DNA from: Sulfidibacterium sp036244975
GTDB taxonomy: Bacteria; Bacteroidota; Bacteroidia; Bacteroidales; F082
Direction: 5' to 3'
NCBI GenBank assembly: GCA_036244975.1
Contig: BTTE01000004.1
Location: 1-64,000, forward strand
Length of the DNA: 64,000 nucleotides
Notes under the pieces: generated by a model
Told to the model about the DNA's origin: nothing
The model's database searches: none
The model's input: the letters and a program-made list of their open reading frames with translations, nothing else
Shown here: one piece after another, positions 34,301 to 42,888 of the stretch
How positions within the stretch are numbered: position 1 is the stretch's first letter
How the letters are laid out: each line of letters begins with the position of its first letter
Program-made: the position numbers and the translations under genes

Positions 34301-34926
34301 TCAGAAATCCGCTGACTCCGATGAAACTAAACGTACAATACCTTCAAAAAGTTTATGCCGCCAAAGATTCAGCTTTTGATGAAAAACTTAGAACAATCAG
34401 CCAATCACTTATAAACCAAATTGATACATTGGATGAGGTGGCTGGTATGTTTTCGGATTTCTCCAAAATAAATTTCCCCTTAGATGAAAAAGCAGATTTA
34501 ATGCAAGCTATTAAATCGACCACAACCCTATTCAAAAAATCTTACGAGATAAACATAGAGATTGATTCGGACAGAGAATATATTCCCATAAAAACTTCCA
34601 AACAGGATTTGTTAAGAATTTTCAACAACCTCCTGAAAAATGCAGTTCAGTCGATGGAAAATGTCAGCCGGAAAGAGCTAAGAATTCAAATAATCTGCAA
34701 GAAGTTCCATGCTGAGTTACGTCTGACAGACAACGGAAAAGGAATTAGTGCAGAAGATAAAAAGAATATTTTCCAACCTTATTTCACCACAAAATCCAAA
34801 GGTACCGGCCTGGGACTTGCCATTGTAAAAAATCTCATGACAGAAATGGGGGGAGAAGTAACCTTTGTTTCGGAAGAAGGAAATGGGACAACCTTCATTC
34901 TCCTGTTTCCATTATCAACTAAATGA
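31309..34926 (+). CDS. Giant membrane sensor histidine kinase
   Basis: 1205 residues. An N-terminal helix (about 11-30), then from about 185 to 445 a cluster of roughly seven to eight transmembrane helices, an extracytoplasmic domain (about 455-690), helices near 695 and 735, a second sensor domain, a helix near 905, then HAMP, a dimerisation/phosphoacceptor helix with MARQIAHEIRNPLTP (phospho-acceptor His996), and an ATPase domain with NNLLKNAVQSM, DNGKGIS and KGTGLGLAIVKN. It is an NtrY-like sensor that would pass phosphate to a response regulator not encoded in this window. Preceded by a 144-base gap. Confidence 0.88.
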   Translation: MNKNGRHKFLSKFYLSCAGLFLTILAFYIVSYTARTFYKPQSQVKKTVKTFYLIGTQFVNTQKRMFNLFGQKKALVWKNINAELSDNQQLIVVKRNDSIIYWNSNQVPVKQMSSMLNAKIKILQSNKHWYIGLKTRRKNITIASFYLLSEKNLPYGVKVENKNKTGKDYYPLKEFNISVQVKPDILPQYLLTILFFLYLSAFLFLALILYLIYEWIAHRLHERYSLLLFLSFAVDLVILRAAERFLGFPQVLTNSVWRSDQITNIPGLSTPGDLFLDFILLCLVLFMFFRYLNRQQKRWKSNIFLKAFPVQFITFSFPLFLYYMAENILHSGGFVSLSENVYFNRIGIIRLLLFLVVNLLLYPWLNSFLRFLKRKSLTYVQFSVSLFIVGVIYFLTLPIEKTIIFLTFSIVLTLSMVIWFFERIKRPYIHSLLAILLLSASAAYLLNVNGRENRNAHQRFTANMLTQKQDPYLQYLLHNLSGKILKDTNVIKVITSKRENKEQWVTNYLNKKYFHGMLLAYSRQITLCEPGQRLEIQPENKVVGCDAFFNQLRGKVVLKRPDFELSLVNNTSESIYYLARFYYPQTQTRKVGVNLYIEFFTNIIPKGLGYPELLQDASASRLHLSGYSFAFYQQGKLEYKFGDFLFPIDLTYFKNVPERKFFTKDAYKHFLLPVSKKEILIVSRPQLNLSGWLLPFSLLFILSGIVLLIYTSFTYGKQILETFRYSFSTRLQLTIFTTMLIVFLTLTAVILYYFNTNNRNIISNNLKEKTHSVLIELQDKLSSSGSVGLKNRQEIQIYLQKFSMVFFTDINLYDNAGWLIASSRPEIFNKGLQSKLMNPKAYEQIEKNHKLFYLGKEKIKNVSFYSSYAPFILDNGKDVGVLNLPYFARQYELQHSYYQMLANLINLFVITGMLGMLLMVYLSRLLTRPLQILQHKITSVSIEKQNEKIEWGRNDEIGKLITAYNQMVEKLEESARLLKYSAREKAWREMARQIAHEIRNPLTPMKLNVQYLQKVYAAKDSAFDEKLRTISQSLINQIDTLDEVAGMFSDFSKINFPLDEKADLMQAIKSTTTLFKKSYEINIEIDSDREYIPIKTSKQDLLRIFNNLLKNAVQSMENVSRKELRIQIICKKFHAELRLTDNGKGISAEDKKNIFQPYFTTKSKGTGLGLAIVKNLMTEMGGEVTFVSEEGNGTTFILLFPLSTK

Positions 34927-34970
34927 GTAGTAATTTTTTCACATTTTTGTAAAAACACCTCATCTTGTTA

Positions 34971-35171
34971 AGGGTTTGTAACGAAATAAAGTGACGAGTC
35001 TCGTTTTAAACGAGATTGCAGGTTTTCAAGGCGCAAAAGTTGCGAATAGCCACTGTTTACCCCGTGAAATAGCAAAGCTAATATTTCACAGGGTGAATTT
35101 AAAACTTTTGCAACGAAGAAAAAGCGTAAAAGGACAAGCCGAAACCGTTAGGTTATTTCGTTACAATCCCT
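34971..35171. repeat. Palindromic intergenic element C
   Basis: 201 bases bounded by a 19-bp inverted repeat with one mismatch (34971-34989 with 35153-35171). Inside: an 8-bp hairpin TCTCGTTT/AAACGAGA, then CAAGGCGCAAAAGTT pairing with AACTTTTGC in AAAACTTTTGCAACGAAG, and a nested TTTACCCCGTGAAATA/TATTTCAC-AGGGTGAA hairpin. It follows the histidine kinase gene and has no coding capacity. It shares CAAGGC and CAACGAAG with elements A and B. Confidence 0.75.
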
Positions 35172-35268
35172 AAGCACTGTATATATTCAAAAAAAAAGAA
35201 TAAATATTTGGCATAAATGGAGATTTGAATTTTTCAAAGAAGAGAAAGTCCATTCAAAAAAATAGCCT

Positions 35269-35276
35269 TAATTTTG
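35269..35276 (+). promoter_or_regulatory. -7 box of the polyprenyl synthase gene
   Basis: TAATTTTG fits TAnnTTTG, with the expected start near 35283. This supports the ATG at 35291 rather than the upstream ATG at 35225. Confidence 0.6.
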
Positions 35277-35290
35277 TACGCACAGAGCCC

Positions 35291-36265
35291 ATGAGCAATT
35301 TAAGCACCATAAAAAAACCCATTGCAGATGAAATAAAAGCCTACCATAAGGTTTTCCGTGCAATAATTCGGTCCAAAGTGCCATTGCTGGACATCATTAT
35401 GAAGTACATCCTAAAAACAAAAGGAAAGGAAATCAGGCCCATCATTGTGATGTACTCGGCAAAAATGATGGGAGAAATCAGTGAAACAACGTATTATGCC
35501 GCTACGCTCATCGAACTGTTGCATACCGCCACACTGGTGCACGATGATGTGGTGGACGAATCAAATAAACGGCGTGGATTGTTCTCTATCAATGCATTAT
35601 GGAAAAATAAAATAGCGGTACTTGCAGGCGATTACCTCCTGGCAAAAGGGCTTTTGCTGGCGGTGGAAACCGACAACCATCACCTGCTTGAATTTGTTGC
35701 CAAGGCAACGCGTGACATGAGCGAAGGGGAACTGCTGCAAATAGAGAAAGCCCGGAAATTGGATATCAGCGAAGAAACCTATTTTGAGATTATCAGAAAA
35801 AAAACGGCATCATTAATGGCTTCCTGTTTTGCAACCGGCGCATCATCGACCATAACCGACCGAAAAAAAATAGAAAAACTTTGGCTGGTTGGCGAATTCA
35901 CCGGCATTGCTTTTCAAATCATGGACGACCTGCTGGATTATAGAAAAACATCTGTTACGGGCAAACCTTCCGGCATGGACATCAAAGAAAAAAAAATTAC
36001 ACTCCCTTTAATTTATTTGATGAATAATACGGCTGGTGTCAACAAAAGGAAGATTATCCGCATTATTAAAAGAAAAAATCAGGATGCCGAAAGTGTGACG
36101 TTGCTCATAAACCAGATACGGGAATCCGGCGGAATTGATTATGCCCGAAATAAAATGATGGAATACAAAAACAAAGCCATTGACCTGCTACACGAGTTCC
36201 CGGATAATGAAGCCCGCCAGGCTCTGGAAGAAATCATTGAATTTACCATCAGCAGGAGAAGCTAA
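35291..36265 (+). CDS. Trans-polyprenyl diphosphate synthase (IspB/hexaprenyl-type)
   Basis: 324 residues of the all-helical isoprenyl synthase fold. The first aspartate-rich motif is in LVHDDVVDES, the second in FQIMDDLLDY, and KGKEIRPIIVMYSAKMMG is the substrate pocket. It extends allylic diphosphates with IPP to a long chain, probably for menaquinone side chains; chain length cannot be read from the sequence with confidence. It depends on IPP, whose MEP-pathway enzyme IspG is encoded 10 kb upstream. Confidence 0.9.
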   Translation: MSNLSTIKKPIADEIKAYHKVFRAIIRSKVPLLDIIMKYILKTKGKEIRPIIVMYSAKMMGEISETTYYAATLIELLHTATLVHDDVVDESNKRRGLFSINALWKNKIAVLAGDYLLAKGLLLAVETDNHHLLEFVAKATRDMSEGELLQIEKARKLDISEETYFEIIRKKTASLMASCFATGASSTITDRKKIEKLWLVGEFTGIAFQIMDDLLDYRKTSVTGKPSGMDIKEKKITLPLIYLMNNTAGVNKRKIIRIIKRKNQDAESVTLLINQIRESGGIDYARNKMMEYKNKAIDLLHEFPDNEARQALEEIIEFTISRRS

Positions 36266-36376
36266 AGTATCTCAAACACACAAAGGAATGATTGTACGGA
36301 AAAGATTTCAGAAACAGCCTTTACATTCAGTAACTTTTCATTTTGAAATTCATTTTGAATTATACCTTGTAATCCT

Positions 36377-39300
36377 CTACCGAACGACCAGTTTACGGGT
36401 AATCATTCCTTTGATATCTGACTTGGAACCGACGTATATTTCTACAAAATAAATTCCATTTGCCAGGGTCTTATTTACAGTAACGCTATTACTGTTGTAA
36501 ACCTTACTGAACACTTTTGCTCCGTTCTGACTGATAATTTCAATACGGTAAATGTTTTTCTGCGCTTTAATTACAAAATTTCCGGAATTGGGATTAGGGA
36601 AGATATTAACTTTCCCCAGCAACGCTTCATTATCATGAATTCCAGTACATTCTTCCCGGTATATTTTAATACTACCGTTAGCAACTAAATTTCCGGCATA
36701 AACTGACACACTATAAACAATAGAATCGGCTCCGGGTTTGACTATGGGGTTTTGCACTGATGAGTAAAAGCCAAATGGAATTGAACCCCAATTAAAGACA
36801 TTGTTACCGGAACCCCCACTCGCAATAGCAAACAGCTGCGTTGTATCACCAGAACAAACAGTTGTACGATTAGCGACAACCTTAACGCTAAGCGGGGATC
36901 TTACCTGAATATAATTTTGTTCTGTCCTGGTGTAAGAAGAGTCTGCATCATAAGCTGTAAGTTTTACTGTATAAGAACCGACAACATTAAAGCTGACTTT
37001 TGGATTTTGAGAAGTATCGCTTCCCACAAGATAGGTAACAGTACCGGGCGTAAACACCCATTTCCATGCAATGGGCTTATCGGTGGACAAATCGGTGAAA
37101 CTAACCGTATCTCCAATGAAAGGATTAACATTATCGGCTTCAAAATCCGCTTGTTTAATCTGAGGGATGTGGCCGGTAAACAAGGGAGAAGACCACAAAC
37201 CACGGCCAAAGGTAGCAGCATACAATTTGCCACTACCCTGGTTGTCATACTGAATTTCAAGGTCGTTTACAATAACATTGGGAAGATGACCCATAAAAGG
37301 AATCCAGCGCGAACGACCTTGTTGTACATAAACGCCCAAATCGGTTCCGGCATACAATTCGGTAGTGTCCTTTTTCAATGTGTTTTGTACAATATAATTA
37401 ACCGGTATTTCGGGTAGCCCCGTAGAGATATTTTCCCAGCTTCCGCCTCCGTTTCTGGTCTCAAAGACGCCGAGATTATTAAATCCTCCCATTGTAATCC
37501 AAACTTTACCGGGATTATCGTTTTTAACGGTAATGTTAGTAATACTCGCATAATTCACCGGAAGAGAACCCGTAATATCTTTCCACGTTTGCCCGCCATC
37601 GGTTGTTCTGTAAAGGATGGAATAGGTAGCAGCATAAATGTATTGCGGATTAGATGGTGCAACGGCAAGCGAGCGCAAGGTTTTTCCTCCCCAACTTGTA
37701 AGTTTTGTCCATTTATCACCCTGGTCGGTTGATTTAAACACATCCTGATAGCCGATGTAGAGCGTCTTGTGCTTCTTTGGATCCAGAAGAAAGGGTGTAA
37801 CCCAGGCGCCTGTTCCGGTTATACCGGAGCTAATATCTTTAGAATTCTGCCATTGGTCTTTTGTCCTTACGATATCCCCATTGGGTGATTCGCCATATTG
37901 CACCTTTGCATCAGTATAATCAATCTGACAGTCCATGCCATCGCCCCCCATGACATTGTTCCATTTACCGGAGAAAAGTAATTTTGTCCCGTTGTCCTGA
38001 AGACCGGTGATTACTTCATCGCTGACGGTAGCCGATATGCTCATCCGATATATCTGACTGATGGCCATGCCGCTGGTGAGATCAGTCCAGTGTTTTCCTT
38101 CTTTGGATTTATAAATACCGCCATCATTACCTTCAAAAAGCGCATTGGTTCCCGGCTGGAAAGCCATATAATGTTTGTCAGCATGTACAATATCATTTTT
38201 CCCGCCACAGGTACTTGACCAATGGTTGGCTAATGTCCAGCTTTTTCCTCCATCAGCTGAAGTCCAATTATTTACGCCACCCACATAAATTTTCTCGGCA
38301 TTATGCGGGTCGGCGGCCAAAACCAAATCGTACCAACCCTGACCACCGGTATCATTACCGGAGCAATTCCATCCCAATAAATTTATAGTATCCTGAACAA
38401 CCTTAAAAGTATGCCCATAGTCACGGGAACGATAAACGCCAAACAAACCATTATCAGACGCAACAATAAGACCGTAAACAACATTACTGCTGTCGGCACT
38501 AACAGCAATGGCAACCCGCCCGGCATTAACACCAGACTTATCAACTACCTGTGTCCAACTGTCGCCGGCATCCGTACTGTAAAAAATACCGCCCCAGGAA
38601 TCTCCACCATACATAACTGTATTGGAACCGGGTTGAAATTTAATATCCCTGAAATGGTGGGCATCAATCCTGTTAAACGTATCACCCCCATCGGTAGTTT
38701 TAAATAAACCTTTGTTGGTGGAAACATATAATGTATTGTCATTGCCCGGATCCTTTAAAATACGATAAACCATACCGTAGTAGTTTTGATTCCAGTCTAA
38801 TCCTGTTTTTTTCCAGGTCTGACCGCCATCAATCGATTTTAAAACACCTATGGAATATGTATCCCAGTGGTCCTTGTCGCCTGTCCCAAGATAAACAATA
38901 TCGTCGCCGCCATTGTTTTCAACAACAATATCAGCAACCCCCAAAGACATATTAAAATCACCTAATGGGGTCCAATGACCACCTAAATCTGATGTTTTCC
39001 AAACACCTCCGGAAGCAGTTCCCACATAAAGCGTATTCGTATCTACCGGACTAAAAGCAACGGAATTCACACGACCCAGGCCTGCATAACCTCCTGTGGT
39101 CTGATTTGGTCCATCGCTTACCCAGTTTCCCTTATCTTGTGCCTGTATCTCTTTCGGCAGATTGGCCATATATTGTTTAAAAACATCCCAGGCGTTTTTC
39201 TGCGGAAAAGCCTCTGTTCCGGGTGTTACACGTGTTTCCCAGTACCATTCCCAACGTTTAAATTTTTCGTAATTTTCATCGCGAACTTTATTTTCTCCTT

Positions 39301-39496
39301 TGGGTGCTTCTTTCATCCGTCCCTTACTCCAGTATTTTGCAAAAGCCTTCTGATAATCTTTGAGAGTCAGCGTATGATTCTTTTGCTTGTTCTGTGGTAA
39401 ATTGTGTCGCCACTCTTGTGCCTGCGAAATTTGAATAAAACCTGCTAAGAGAAAAACCAAAAGTAAACCCCGTTTCAGAAACGTAATTTTTTTCAT
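36377..39496 (-). CDS. T9SS-exported beta-propeller protein with PKD domain
   Basis: 1039 residues. Signal peptide (FLKRGLLLVFLLAGFIQISQA), a short charged region, then many BNR/sortilin-type repeats with the FSPVDTNTLYVGTASGGVW, GTGDKDHW and SIDGGQTWKKTGL pattern that builds a large beta-propeller. Near the C terminus a PKD domain (TWKWVFTPGTVTY...GSYTVKLTAYDADSS) and a T9SS sorting domain with NIFPNPNSGNFVIKAQ, ending ITRKLVVR. Probably a secreted or surface glycan- or protein-interacting protein; enzymatic activity is not visible. The ATG at 39496 is chosen; the ATG at 39508 is just upstream. Confidence 0.82.
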   Translation of the reverse strand: MKKITFLKRGLLLVFLLAGFIQISQAQEWRHNLPQNKQKNHTLTLKDYQKAFAKYWSKGRMKEAPKGENKVRDENYEKFKRWEWYWETRVTPGTEAFPQKNAWDVFKQYMANLPKEIQAQDKGNWVSDGPNQTTGGYAGLGRVNSVAFSPVDTNTLYVGTASGGVWKTSDLGGHWTPLGDFNMSLGVADIVVENNGGDDIVYLGTGDKDHWDTYSIGVLKSIDGGQTWKKTGLDWNQNYYGMVYRILKDPGNDNTLYVSTNKGLFKTTDGGDTFNRIDAHHFRDIKFQPGSNTVMYGGDSWGGIFYSTDAGDSWTQVVDKSGVNAGRVAIAVSADSSNVVYGLIVASDNGLFGVYRSRDYGHTFKVVQDTINLLGWNCSGNDTGGQGWYDLVLAADPHNAEKIYVGGVNNWTSADGGKSWTLANHWSSTCGGKNDIVHADKHYMAFQPGTNALFEGNDGGIYKSKEGKHWTDLTSGMAISQIYRMSISATVSDEVITGLQDNGTKLLFSGKWNNVMGGDGMDCQIDYTDAKVQYGESPNGDIVRTKDQWQNSKDISSGITGTGAWVTPFLLDPKKHKTLYIGYQDVFKSTDQGDKWTKLTSWGGKTLRSLAVAPSNPQYIYAATYSILYRTTDGGQTWKDITGSLPVNYASITNITVKNDNPGKVWITMGGFNNLGVFETRNGGGSWENISTGLPEIPVNYIVQNTLKKDTTELYAGTDLGVYVQQGRSRWIPFMGHLPNVIVNDLEIQYDNQGSGKLYAATFGRGLWSSPLFTGHIPQIKQADFEADNVNPFIGDTVSFTDLSTDKPIAWKWVFTPGTVTYLVGSDTSQNPKVSFNVVGSYTVKLTAYDADSSYTRTEQNYIQVRSPLSVKVVANRTTVCSGDTTQLFAIASGGSGNNVFNWGSIPFGFYSSVQNPIVKPGADSIVYSVSVYAGNLVANGSIKIYREECTGIHDNEALLGKVNIFPNPNSGNFVIKAQKNIYRIEIISQNGAKVFSKVYNSNSVTVNKTLANGIYFVEIYVGSKSDIKGMITRKLVVR

Positions 39497-39635
39497 AATT
39501 ATTGACATATTTAATTTCGATAATTTGTTATTACCGGATAAAAAGGGAAACTGATAACAACAAAGACCTTGCTATCTTTATTTTTTTACAAATTTAGTAA
39601 AAAGAGTTAAATTGGGTTAAATTTTTCTAATACAT

Positions 39636-39675
39636 AAAAAAAGTCCTGCTCAATAGATGAGCAGGACTTTTTTAT
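39636..39675. terminator. Bidirectional intrinsic terminator
   Basis: AAAAAAAGTCCTGCTCA and TGAGCAGGACTTTTTT form a 16-bp perfect stem with a five-base loop. T runs on both sides, so it can serve the minus-strand thioredoxin-like gene and any plus-strand transcript. Confidence 0.92.
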
Positions 39676-39691
39676 GCAATGTTAAACGAGC

Positions 39692-40819
39692 TTATTTCAT
39701 TAATTCTTTGAGTTTGTTCTGCAAAGCGGCGCCTTTCAAATTTTCAGCAATAATCTTTCCTTTTGGGCCAATCAACACATTATGAGGAATTGATTGTACG
39801 CCGTAAAGTTTTCCGGCAGCCGAACCCCAGAATTTCAGGTCGGAAACCTGTGGCCAGACTAACCCGTCCTTTTTAATGGCAGCTACCCATTTGTCATGGC
39901 TTTTGTCAAAAGAGACGCCAAAAACAGTAAATCCTTTATCTTTAAATGCATTATAAGCTTTTACTATATTGGGGTTTTCGATGCGGCAGGGCAGACACCA
40001 GGAAGCCCAAAAATCAACCAACGTATATTTATGTGTTTTCACCACCGAAGAGAGTGAAAGTGGTTTCCCATCCACATCATTCATAGTGAAATCAACATAG
40101 GGCTGTCCCACGGCAACACGTTTCAGGACAGCAACACGAGCCTTTAAATAGTTGACATATTGATTGTTGGAAAGATTTGTGTCAAGAGAATTAGCAGCAG
40201 ATTCCAACTGATCCAAACTTAAACCAAAAGAGTTACTCATGACAATGTACGACGAAACAACATTTTTATTATGCCGTTTTACATAACCAAGCATATAATC
40301 AGTTTTGTCTTTTTCAATCTGATCATATTGGTCTTTCAGATCGTTCATCAATTTTTCATTTTTCTGAACACGTGCCTGGCTGTATTTTACACCAAGCATC
40401 TGTTCCTGAGTTAAAAATCTTTTGGTAGAATCAACATAGGCGTTGAATTTATCTTGCGATTTCGAGCCTTTGATAACCGGATGACGCAGATTTTGCAAAT
40501 CGGCATCGACGGTAATATTGCTGTTTTCAACCCACACAGGAAGATACACATTAAACTTTTTTATAATTAAATAGTAAAGCGTTGGCCCCACTACCCGGCC
40601 TTTCAATTCACCAATACCATTTTTCAGAATAACAGAATCCTTTTTAATCCATTTTCCAGTTTCACGTTTTTGCATGACAACCTTAGAATCCTGTTTTAGA
40701 TTTTTAATGTTCAGTTTAACGGTAAACTGACTTCCCGTTTTGTTGTTTTGATTTTGACAAGAGGCAAAAACCAGTAATATTATGGTCATAAACCCAAAAG
40801 TTTGAAATAATTTCCGCAT
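39692..40819 (-). CDS. Thioredoxin-fold (TlpA/AhpC-like) lipoprotein with DUF4369-type N domain
   Basis: 375 residues. Signal with lipobox VFASC, then a DUF4369-type N-terminal domain and a C-terminal thioredoxin-like domain containing FWASWCLPCRIENPNI with the CxxC redox pair, followed by GVSFDKSHDKW and the cis-Pro segment SIPHNVLIGP. Such proteins reduce or handle disulfides in periplasmic proteins of Bacteroidota. Own promoter box just upstream on the minus strand (40853-40860). Confidence 0.88.
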   Translation of the reverse strand: MRKLFQTFGFMTIILLVFASCQNQNNKTGSQFTVKLNIKNLKQDSKVVMQKRETGKWIKKDSVILKNGIGELKGRVVGPTLYYLIIKKFNVYLPVWVENSNITVDADLQNLRHPVIKGSKSQDKFNAYVDSTKRFLTQEQMLGVKYSQARVQKNEKLMNDLKDQYDQIEKDKTDYMLGYVKRHNKNVVSSYIVMSNSFGLSLDQLESAANSLDTNLSNNQYVNYLKARVAVLKRVAVGQPYVDFTMNDVDGKPLSLSSVVKTHKYTLVDFWASWCLPCRIENPNIVKAYNAFKDKGFTVFGVSFDKSHDKWVAAIKKDGLVWPQVSDLKFWGSAAGKLYGVQSIPHNVLIGPKGKIIAENLKGAALQNKLKELMK

Positions 40820-40852
40820 GATATTAAATTGATTTTATTTGTTTTAAGTATG

Positions 40853-40860
40853 CAAATCTA
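40853..40860 (-). promoter_or_regulatory. -7 box of the thioredoxin-like lipoprotein gene
   Basis: TAGATTTG on the minus strand fits TAnnTTTG, with the expected start near 40846 and the ATG at 40819. Confidence 0.5.
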
Positions 40861-41220
40861 ATCATTTAGATGGAAAAATCAGGCTTTTAACAATTTTTAA
40901 AAAGAGGTGTTTCGCAGGGAGACTTCGGTTCCCCCGTACCGTTTTGGGTGTCCACGCTCAAAGTCAGGGCCAGCGCAAATTTCACCGGGTTGTCCGCTAT
41001 ATCGCTGTTGCCAACGGTAGGTTTTGCAACTCCGATAGCCATGAGTGCGGGGAGTCTTTCTCTGTCCCGCCGGCTACCACCGGATATCGCTTACATCCCT
41101 ACTGCAGAAAATGACGAAGCGAAAGACTGACAATTGCCTGACAGCCGTTTGACGACACACGAATACCTGGTTGCTTCTTTTTTTAATGCTGTCATTTGAA
41201 GGGAAATCGAAAAAAATTGT
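40861..41220. other. GC-rich block of unknown nature upstream of tryptophanase
   Basis: About 300 bases visibly richer in G and C than both flanks. Competing short frames exist on both strands (for example a 51-codon minus-strand frame, 40887-41042, and a 60-codon plus-strand frame), but neither resembles a known family. Small hairpins such as CCGG-CTACCA-CCGG are present. It could be a structured RNA, a decayed gene or imported sequence; unresolved. Confidence 0.35.
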
Positions 41221-41221
41221 T

Positions 41222-41229
41222 TACTTTTG
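41222..41229 (+). promoter_or_regulatory. -7 box of tnaA
   Basis: TACTTTTG fits TAnnTTTG, with the expected start near 41236. A TTTG at 41195-41198 could be the -33 element, though 23 bases is slightly long. The leader would contain a short frame at 41248. Confidence 0.6.
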
Positions 41230-41247
41230 TGAGCAAATCACAACAAC

Positions 41248-41319
41248 ATGTTGTTACTGTCAAACGTACATTCCAAGACTATCTTTCTGAACATCAAAGA
41301 AAGAGACCGGTTCTGCTAA
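41248..41319 (+). CDS. Possible short leader peptide before tnaA
   Basis: A 23-codon frame (MLLLSNVHSKTIFLNIKE..., ending at 41319) lies between the promoter box and tnaA. Position recalls the TnaC leader of E. coli, but it contains no tryptophan, so the same mechanism cannot be assumed. No Shine-Dalgarno is clear. Confidence 0.3.
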   Translation: MLLLSNVHSKTIFLNIKERDRFC

Positions 41320-41382
41320 CCTGAACCATCCCCGTTTTTTCCTATCATCTTTTACGCTTTTTCAATTTCAATATTTAATAAA

Positions 41383-42762
41383 ATGGAATTACCTTTTGCA
41401 GAATCCTATAAAATAAAAACTGTTGAGCACATCCGCCGCAGCACCCGGGAAGAACGTATCCGCTGGATAAAAGAAGCCAAATATAACCTGTTTAATCTGC
41501 GCAGCAGCCAGGTTTTTGTGGACCTGCTCACTGATTCGGGTACCGGTGCTATGAGCGACAAGCAGTGGTCGGCCATGATGCTCGGCGACGAAAGTTATGC
41601 CGGCGCTTCTTCGTATTACAAGCTGAAAGATGCTATCCGCGGTATTACCGGCTTTGAATATTTTCTGCCCACACACCAGGGCCGGGCAGCTGAAAATGTT
41701 TTGTTTTCGACCATGATAAAAGAGGGTGATATCGTTCCCGGAAACTCCCATTTTGATACCACAAAAGGCCATATCGAATTTCGCAAAGCCCACGCCATCG
41801 ATTGTACCATCGACGAAGCTTTCCACACCGAACTTGATCACCCCTTCAAAGGTAATGTGGACCTCAACAAGTTAGATGCGGTGTTAAAAAAATATCCAAA
41901 GAAGCGTATTCCGCTCATCATGGTTACCATAACCTGTAATTCTTCCGGCGGACAACCGGTTTCCATCGAAAACATGAAAGCCGTGAAAAAGCTTGCTGAC
42001 AATTACGGAATTCCGGTGTTTTTCGATTCTGCCCGCTTCGCCGAAAATGCCTATTTCATCAAAATGCGTGAGCAAGCTTACAAAGATAAATCCATCCGCG
42101 AAATCGTACGCGAAATGTTTGCCCAGGCCGACGGGATGACGATGAGCAGTAAAAAAGACGCCATTGTAAATATGGGAGGTTTTATCGGTTTCCGCAGCAA
42201 AGAGCTTTTTGAAAAAGCCAGCATATACACCATCCTTTTTGAAGGTTTTATCAACTACGGCGGTATGTCCGGACGCGACATGAATGCACTGGCACAGGGA
42301 CTTTACGAAGGTACCGAATTCGATTATCTCGAAACACGCATTTCACAGGTAGCCCACCTCGGAAAACAACTGCGCGATTATGGTATTCCTATTCAGTATC
42401 CCTACGGCGGACATGCCATTTTTATTGATGCCAAACGGTTTTTACCCAACCTGCCCAAAGAGCAGTTTGTGGCGCAAACGCTGGGCATGGAACTCTACAT
42501 CGAAGGAGGCGTCAGAGGTGTGGAAATCGGTACGTTGCTGGCCGACCGCGATCCCGACACACGCGAAAACCGTTATCCCGACCTGGAGCTGCTGCGGCTG
42601 GCCATTCCGCGACGGGTATACACCAACAACCACATGGACTATGTAGCCGCTTCGGTGATAAACGTTTACGAACGCAGGAAAGAAATTACCAAAGGACTGA
42701 AAATTTTAAAAGAAGCCCCCATTATGAGGCATTTTACCGTGGAGCTGGACAGGGTGCAATAA
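41383..42762 (+). CDS. tnaA: Tryptophanase
   Basis: 459 residues of the tryptophanase/tyrosine phenol-lyase family. LLTDSGTGAMSDKQWSAMM, LPTHQGRAAENV, SHFDTTKGH and the PLP lysine K258 in MSSKKDAIVNMGG are visible. The FDTTKGH and RGVEIG segments match tryptophanases rather than tyrosine phenol-lyases, which have FTTTRYH and SMERG. It cleaves L-tryptophan to indole, pyruvate and ammonia. It stands alone; no tryptophan permease is nearby. Confidence 0.9.
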   Translation: MELPFAESYKIKTVEHIRRSTREERIRWIKEAKYNLFNLRSSQVFVDLLTDSGTGAMSDKQWSAMMLGDESYAGASSYYKLKDAIRGITGFEYFLPTHQGRAAENVLFSTMIKEGDIVPGNSHFDTTKGHIEFRKAHAIDCTIDEAFHTELDHPFKGNVDLNKLDAVLKKYPKKRIPLIMVTITCNSSGGQPVSIENMKAVKKLADNYGIPVFFDSARFAENAYFIKMREQAYKDKSIREIVREMFAQADGMTMSSKKDAIVNMGGFIGFRSKELFEKASIYTILFEGFINYGGMSGRDMNALAQGLYEGTEFDYLETRISQVAHLGKQLRDYGIPIQYPYGGHAIFIDAKRFLPNLPKEQFVAQTLGMELYIEGGVRGVEIGTLLADRDPDTRENRYPDLELLRLAIPRRVYTNNHMDYVAASVINVYERRKEITKGLKILKEAPIMRHFTVELDRVQ

Positions 42763-42775
42763 GGTAAACGAAAAA

Positions 42776-42881
42776 CGGAGTAATGTGCTAATGTGGTAAT
42801 GAGTGTTGGGAGAAATAAAGACTTTTAATCCGTAAATACCGCTTTCGGCATAATTCTACATTACCTCATCACTCCATTATC
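42776..42881. repeat. Degenerate GGTAATG-type inverted repeat
   Basis: Words such as GCTAATGTGGTAATGAG on the left (about 42776-42804) and CATTACCTCATCACTCCATT on the right (about 42859-42879) are approximate reverse complements, making an imperfect stem between the convergent tnaA and rsgA genes. It may act as a terminator for neither gene specifically. Confidence 0.45.
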
Positions 42882-42888
42882 CTTTCAA

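Noticed and set aside
39200..39245. TTACACGTGTTTCC as a third parS site
   Set aside because: Only the first half fits the parS consensus and it lies inside the beta-propeller gene.
40887..41042. 51-codon minus-strand frame in the GC-rich block
   Set aside because: No start signal and no family resemblance; kept only as an open question in the block entry.
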